The notes under the pieces were generated by a model that did no database searches, had not been told where the DNA came from, and saw nothing but the letters and a program-made list of their open reading frames with translations. The position numbers and the translations under genes were made by a program. From Caldora sp965222765 (GTDB lineage Bacteria; Cyanobacteriota; Cyanobacteriia; Cyanobacteriales; Coleofasciculaceae), in NCBI GenBank assembly GCA_965222765.1, contig CBDCVG010000002.1, positions 1 to 64,000 on the forward strand: a DNA stretch of 64,000 nucleotides. The letters are read 5' to 3'. The first letter of the stretch is position 1; the number at the start of each line of letters is the position of its first letter. Positions 60,502-64,000 of the stretch are shown piece after piece.

Positions 60502-61557
60502 GTGACAACTACGACAAGTAACACTTTTAGCTCTAGCAATCAAGACTGGAGCTGGTTAGCGGGTAATGCCCGCCTAATTGATTTATCTGGTAAATTACTA
60601 GGTGCTCATATCGCTCATGCTGGCTTAATTATGTTTTGGGCGGGAGCAACAACTATTTCTGAAGTCTCCCGGTTCGTGCCTAGCCAACCAATGTCTGAGC
60701 AGGGGTTAATTTTACTACCCCACTTGGCAACCTTAGGTTTTGGCATCGGTGCAGGTGGCATGGTAGTCGATACCTATCCCTACTTTGTCATTGGTATGCT
60801 GCATCTAGCTGCATCCGCTGTTTTAGGTGCAGGGGGTTTGTTCCATGTCTTTAAAGGTCCAAGTATTCTTAAAGATGGGACAGGACGTACCCCAAAATTT
60901 CACTATGAATGGAGTGACCCTAAGAAGCTGAGTTTTATTTTAGGCCATCATCTCATTTTCTTAGGATTTGGGGCGTTAGGCTTAGTACTTAAGGCAATGG
61001 TCTTTGGTGGCATTTACGATACTGCCATTAATGATGTGCGGGTAATTACAGAGCCTACCCTTAGCCCTTTTTCGATCTTTGGCTATTTATTTGGCTTGGT
61101 TGATGGTAGCTGGAATTCTTTGGGTATGGCTGCTGTCAGTAACCTAGAAGATGTCATCGGTGGCCATATTTGGATTGGCGTGATGTGTATTGCCGGTGGT
61201 GTGTGGCATATTGTTACTGAACCTGCTAGCTGGGCAAAAAAACTGTTCATATTTAATGGACATGCCATTCTCTCCTATAGTCTAGGTGCCCTTGCTTTGA
61301 TGGCTTTTACCTCCATCTACTTTATCGGTTTTAACATCACTGTCCTTCCCAATGAGTTTTACGGGACGAATCGAGATATTTCCACCGCTATCCAGTTGTT
61401 TTTGTGTGCTACCTTCTTATTTGGTCACATTTGGCATGCTTTCAAGGGTCGTTCTGAGGAAGCAACTATTAGTAATCAAAGTAATGTTTCCGCTGTAATG
61501 GCGGGCTTTTTGACCGCTGCAGTGCTAGTGATTGGCTTAGTGCTGCTGACAATTTAG
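60502..61557 (+). CDS. CP43-like chlorophyll-binding protein with an extra C-terminal helix
   Basis: The 351-residue protein starts with GTG at 60502 (TTTTSNTFSSSNQDWSWLAG). It has the CP43-like helices and His ligands (GAHIAHAGLIMFWAGATTIS, LLPHLATLGFGIGAGGMVVD, FGHIWHAFKG). The loop before the sixth helix is shortened. After it comes one more membrane helix (VMAGFLTAAVLVIGLVLLTI), so seven are predicted. This is a distinct class from IsiA. A 24-bp palindrome covers its stop codon. Confidence 0.93.
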   Translation: MTTTTSNTFSSSNQDWSWLAGNARLIDLSGKLLGAHIAHAGLIMFWAGATTISEVSRFVPSQPMSEQGLILLPHLATLGFGIGAGGMVVDTYPYFVIGMLHLAASAVLGAGGLFHVFKGPSILKDGTGRTPKFHYEWSDPKKLSFILGHHLIFLGFGALGLVLKAMVFGGIYDTAINDVRVITEPTLSPFSIFGYLFGLVDGSWNSLGMAAVSNLEDVIGGHIWIGVMCIAGGVWHIVTEPASWAKKLFIFNGHAILSYSLGALALMAFTSIYFIGFNITVLPNEFYGTNRDISTAIQLFLCATFLFGHIWHAFKGRSEEATISNQSNVSAVMAGFLTAAVLVIGLVLLTI

Positions 61558-61569
61558 CTAAATTGTCAG
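61546..61569 (+). terminator. 24-bp perfect palindrome covering the stop codon
   Basis: CTGACAATTTAGCTAAATTG plus TCAG is fully self-complementary, with the TAG stop (61555-61557) at its centre. It could be a 3' transcript-stabilising structure. No T-run follows. Confidence 0.5.
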
Positions 61570-61614
61570 AAACCCTGCCTCCAACTCTACAAGTTAAGAC
61601 AAGGATTTTCCTTA

Positions 61615-61661
61615 GAGACGCGCCAACAGCCTTACAGGCATCATCAAGAGGAGCGCGTCTC
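61615..61661. repeat. Hairpin GAGACGCGC / GCGCGTCTC
   Basis: A 9-bp inverted pair about 60 bp after the last antenna gene. This type of GAGACGCG hairpin is common in cyanobacterial intergenic DNA. Confidence 0.55.
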
Positions 61662-61767
61662 AATTTGTAATTGATTGGTAATATCGCTAATTATTGTTTT
61701 TGCGATCGCTAACTAGGGATTGCTGCATGAGTATTGTACCCTGCTCCCTGTAGAATCAGCATCTGAC

Positions 61768-62613
61768 CTAATTAGAGCCATTACCTATAAGCTTATCCCT
61801 TGGACCTGTTTCCTGCTGCATTAAATCTACGACTGCTTCTGATAAGTCTCCTGGGTTCATAAAGATGATCTTGGAATTTTCACTCTCACCCAATTTCTGA
61901 TTGGCATCCACGAAACGTTGAGCAACCAGATATTGCAATACAGCTTGGCTATTAGACTGTCCTTGGAGAGCTTGAGCAATCATTTCAATAGACTGCACTG
62001 TGCCTTCTGCTCTAGAAATCGAGGCTTGTTTCTCGCCTTCTGCCTTGAAAATCGCCGCTTGTTTCTCACTTTCGGCAGCTCGCTCCTTCTCTAAGGACTC
62101 CATAATCGATTTGGGTAGTGTAATATCTTGTACTTCTACACGCAGTACCTTCACTCCCCAACTGACAGTGGCTTTATCCAACTCATTTAACAGAGTTTTA
62201 TTGATTTCCTCTCTGGAAGAATAAGTTTCATCTAGCTCCTGATGACCAATTGCCGAGCGCAAAGTTGTTATAACTAAATTGCCAATAGCATCTTCAACAT
62301 CCTCAACTTCGTAATAAGCCCTCTCCAAGTCCAATACTCGCCAGTAGACGACAGCGTTGACTTCCACAGAAACATTGTCTTTAGTGATGGCTGGCTGAGG
62401 GGCAATGTCCAAAACCCGCTCGCGAGTTGTTTCCTCTACCGCAATCCGATCAACAAAGGGAATAATAAAGTTAAGACCAGGGTCTAATTTTCTTTTATAT
62501 TGACCCAATCGCTCTACCAGAGCCTGGTTACCCTGAGTAATAATTCTGGTTGAACCGATGGAGTAGCCAAAGATCACTAGAATCATTGGGGCAATAATGG
62601 AAATTATGTCCAT
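61768..62613 (-). CDS. SPFH/stomatin-like (slipin) membrane protein
   Basis: The 281-residue protein has an N-terminal membrane segment (about 4-22), then the SPFH/PHB core: RIITQGNQALVERLGQYKRK, LDPGLNFIIPFVDRI, VVYWRVLDLERAYYEVED. The C-terminal coiled coil contains the Glu/Ala-rich repeat KAEGEKQASISRAEG. Such prohibitin-like proteins oligomerise in the membrane and often work with proteases. It is near pdxH but separated by repeat DNA. Confidence 0.92.
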   Translation of the reverse strand: MDIISIIAPMILVIFGYSIGSTRIITQGNQALVERLGQYKRKLDPGLNFIIPFVDRIAVEETTRERVLDIAPQPAITKDNVSVEVNAVVYWRVLDLERAYYEVEDVEDAIGNLVITTLRSAIGHQELDETYSSREEINKTLLNELDKATVSWGVKVLRVEVQDITLPKSIMESLEKERAAESEKQAAIFKAEGEKQASISRAEGTVQSIEMIAQALQGQSNSQAVLQYLVAQRFVDANQKLGESENSKIIFMNPGDLSEAVVDLMQQETGPRDKLIGNGSN

Positions 62614-62937
62614 AGTATCTTTTCTCCAGATAGGAAGTTAATGAGTTGATTGGCGTTGCGGATATAGCTAGTGATAGATCACTCTAGATTAACACTCCCC
62701 GACTCAAGACACGGGGATTCTAAGTTCATTGTAACTAGTTGCTCGCTTCTGAGTTGCCCCAACTAGTGGCGCGACACACCTAAAAATGCTGGAATAAGTA
62801 GGTTGGGTGAAGCGATAGCGTAACCCAACGCCAGTAACACGAATGTTGGGTTTCACTTCGTTCCACCCAACCTACAGTTTTAGTCGTGTCACGGCACTAC
62901 GGGACATCCATTTTGGTACAACCTTTTGGTGGAAAAC
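62614..62937. other. Intergenic region with an inverted repeat
   Basis: No gene. It contains the inverted pair GTAGGTTGGGTG (62798-62809) and CACCCAACCTAC (62864-62875). Between them lies the cyanobacterial dispersed repeat AACCCAACGCC...GTTGGGTTTC. Related sequence occurs near 3450 and 13560. Confidence 0.6.
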
Positions 62938-63582
62938 CTAAGGCGATAGACGCTGTATCTCCCAACTACCATCTTCACTACGCCGATAGAGTAACCTATC
63001 GTGTAGCCTACTAGGACGTCCTTGCCAAAACTCAATCTCGACAGGAATAACTCGGAAGCCTCCCCAATGAGGGGGACGCATAACTTCCTTACATTCGTAA
63101 GCCTCTTGGAGCTTCTCTAAGCTTTGCTCCAATACTTGACGATTATCAATTACTTGACTTTGCTCAGAAGCCCAAGCCGCCAGCTGAGAGGCTTGAGGGC
63201 GGGTCTTAAAATAGGCATCTGACTCACCATCTGAAACCTTCTCAACCCTTCCTTCAATCCGTACTTGTTTTTCTAGCTGAACCCACCAAAATACGAGAGC
63301 CCCCCAAGGATTTTCCAGCAACTGCTGTCCTTTGTGACTTTTGTAGTTAGTAAAAAACACAAAACCTCGTTCATCGTAGTCTTTTAGCAGTACAATCCGA
63401 GCAGAAGGCTTACCATCTGAGCCAGCAGTGGCAAGAGTCATAGCATTGGGATCTGGCAACCCAGCTTCTAGTGCCTGGTTAAACCAGGTTTGAAATTGCT
63501 CAAAAGGATTAGAGTAAGCATTCGTTTCACTCAAAACCTCATAAGTGTAATCCGTGCGTAAATCTGCTACGCTTGTGTTCAT
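62938..63582 (-). CDS. pdxH: Pyridoxamine 5'-phosphate oxidase PdxH
   Basis: The 214-residue FMN enzyme has the family pattern NAMTLATAGSDGKPSARIVL, FVFFTNYKSHKGQQLLENP, FWWVQLEKQVRIEGRVEKVS and the C-terminus EFWQGRPSRLHDRLLYRR. It oxidises pyridoxamine or pyridoxine 5'-phosphate to pyridoxal 5'-phosphate, the cofactor used by CobD here. Length is typical. It is divergent from the LapA-like gene at the window end. Confidence 0.95.
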   Translation of the reverse strand: MNTSVADLRTDYTYEVLSETNAYSNPFEQFQTWFNQALEAGLPDPNAMTLATAGSDGKPSARIVLLKDYDERGFVFFTNYKSHKGQQLLENPWGALVFWWVQLEKQVRIEGRVEKVSDGESDAYFKTRPQASQLAAWASEQSQVIDNRQVLEQSLEKLQEAYECKEVMRPPHWGGFRVIPVEIEFWQGRPSRLHDRLLYRRSEDGSWEIQRLSP

Positions 63583-63756
63583 ATTTTATTTTAATGCTGA
63601 TGAAATAACTACCCTGTCTGGATTTTAAAGTGATTTACTCAGAGTTGCTATCAAGCAGTAATTATAGTTTTGCTGTTAAGCGTAACCAAGACCGAGACGC
63701 TTCAGATTCAATCTTGCTAAAATTGGCAGACGGATGAAAGGCAAAGGATTAAGCAG

Positions 63757-64000
63757 ATGAGGCAAATTAACTTTCTGATTATTTTTGCTGTGTGCTTAGC
63801 TGTAGGTTTATTCAGCTTGCAAAACACTCAGCCTACTACTATTCAAATTGTCCAAGGTATCGAAGTTAAGGCTCCTTTGGCGATTGAACTACTACTAGCC
63901 ATGTGGTTTGGAGCTGTCATTGCTTGGGTATTTAGCATCTGGGCTCGTTTACAGCAGCAGTTCGTTTCCTTTAGAGCCAATCGCAAGCTACGCTCTAAAG
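63757..64000 (+). CDS. LapA-domain (DUF1049) membrane protein, cut by the window end
   Basis: Translation from ATG at 63757 gives MRQINFLIIFAVCLAVGLFS, then LQNTQPTTIQIVQGIEVKAP and a second hydrophobic segment (LAIELLLAMWFGAVIAWVFS). This is the same fold as the gene at 4702. About 81 residues are present; the coiled-coil tail continues beyond the window. Confidence 0.85.
   Translation, partial: MRQINFLIIFAVCLAVGLFSLQNTQPTTIQIVQGIEVKAPLAIELLLAMWFGAVIAWVFSIWARLQQQFVSFRANRKLRSK

Noticed and set aside
61469..61663. 64-residue minus-strand frame (RRAPLDDACKAVGASLRK)
   Set aside because: It is the translation of a GAGACGCG hairpin repeat and antisense to the antenna gene; common as a false gene in cyanobacteria.
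1..64000. tRNA and rRNA genes
   Set aside because: I looked for TPsiC-arm patterns and conserved rRNA segments on both strands and saw none; a covariance-model scan would settle it.

Overview
The window comes from a cyanobacterial chromosome, most likely a large, repeat-rich filamentous species. Supporting signs are the iron-stress antenna genes (isiA family, isiB flavodoxin), a BicA bicarbonate transporter, cobalamin genes (cobD, cobM), xisH/xisI, TPR-CHAT and FHA-kinase proteins, many copies of the HIP1 octamer GCGATCGC, and heptanucleotide short tandem repeats (STRRs) in many gene gaps. I saw no rRNA, tRNA, CRISPR array or prophage.

Layout. 1-5 kb: a NACHT NTPase gene broken by three homopolymer frameshifts, an Rpn-type PD-(D/E)XK protein, an eight-unit array of a 24-bp palindromic repeat, a PRC-barrel protein and a LapA-like membrane protein. 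5-11.3 kb: a disulfide-reductase-like flavoprotein that has lost its catalytic residues, cobD, HU, a GT4 glycosyltransferase and a secreted FG-GAP protein. 11.3-14.5 kb: a decayed, repeat-rich stretch with a 219-bp MITE, gene remnants, a DUF433 protein, a toxin-antitoxin pair and a small secreted Cys protein. 14.5-22 kb: a 1711-residue TPR-CHAT protein, a PEP-CTERM protein and rlmN. 22-28 kb: two membrane class III nucleotide cyclases on either side of a TnpB element. 28-38 kb: cobM, a DUF433/PIN-like pair with a frameshift, a zinc-ribbon protein, an orphan type II thioesterase, an ExbB/TolQ protein with a repeat-expanded tail, a DUF1232 protein, a kinase-FHA-SH3 protein, a copper chaperone, an HNH nuclease and a lipase. 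38-49 kb: a duplicated-motif protein, a TPR protein, rsmE, an orphan HlyD, xisI/xisH, a triple-domain glycosyltransferase and a second GT4. 49.8-53.4 kb: bicA, a small membrane protein and a Na+/H+ antiporter, a plausible carbon-uptake module. 53.5-61.6 kb: the isi (iron starvation) island. 61.7-64 kb: an SPFH protein, pdxH and a second LapA-like gene cut by the window end.

The isi island is the strongest functional unit. On the minus strand lie a CP43-like antenna gene, a CP43-like/PsaL fusion, a 49-residue zinc-ribbon gene, flavodoxin, a small Cys-rich membrane protein and an alpha/beta hydrolase. Divergently on the plus strand are canonical isiA (apparent TTG start) and a fourth CP43-like gene (GTG start). 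Together they would replace ferredoxin with flavodoxin and build chlorophyll antenna around photosystem I under iron stress. The two small proteins are uncharacterised candidates.

The second theme is non-coding: at least three MITE-like families (one of 110-111 bp with 9-bp target duplications, one of 219 bp with 11-bp direct repeats, one of 102 bp with 14-bp inverted ends), a palindrome family with a constant core and varying arms, and STRRs that often lie at, or supply, the stop codons of neighbouring genes.
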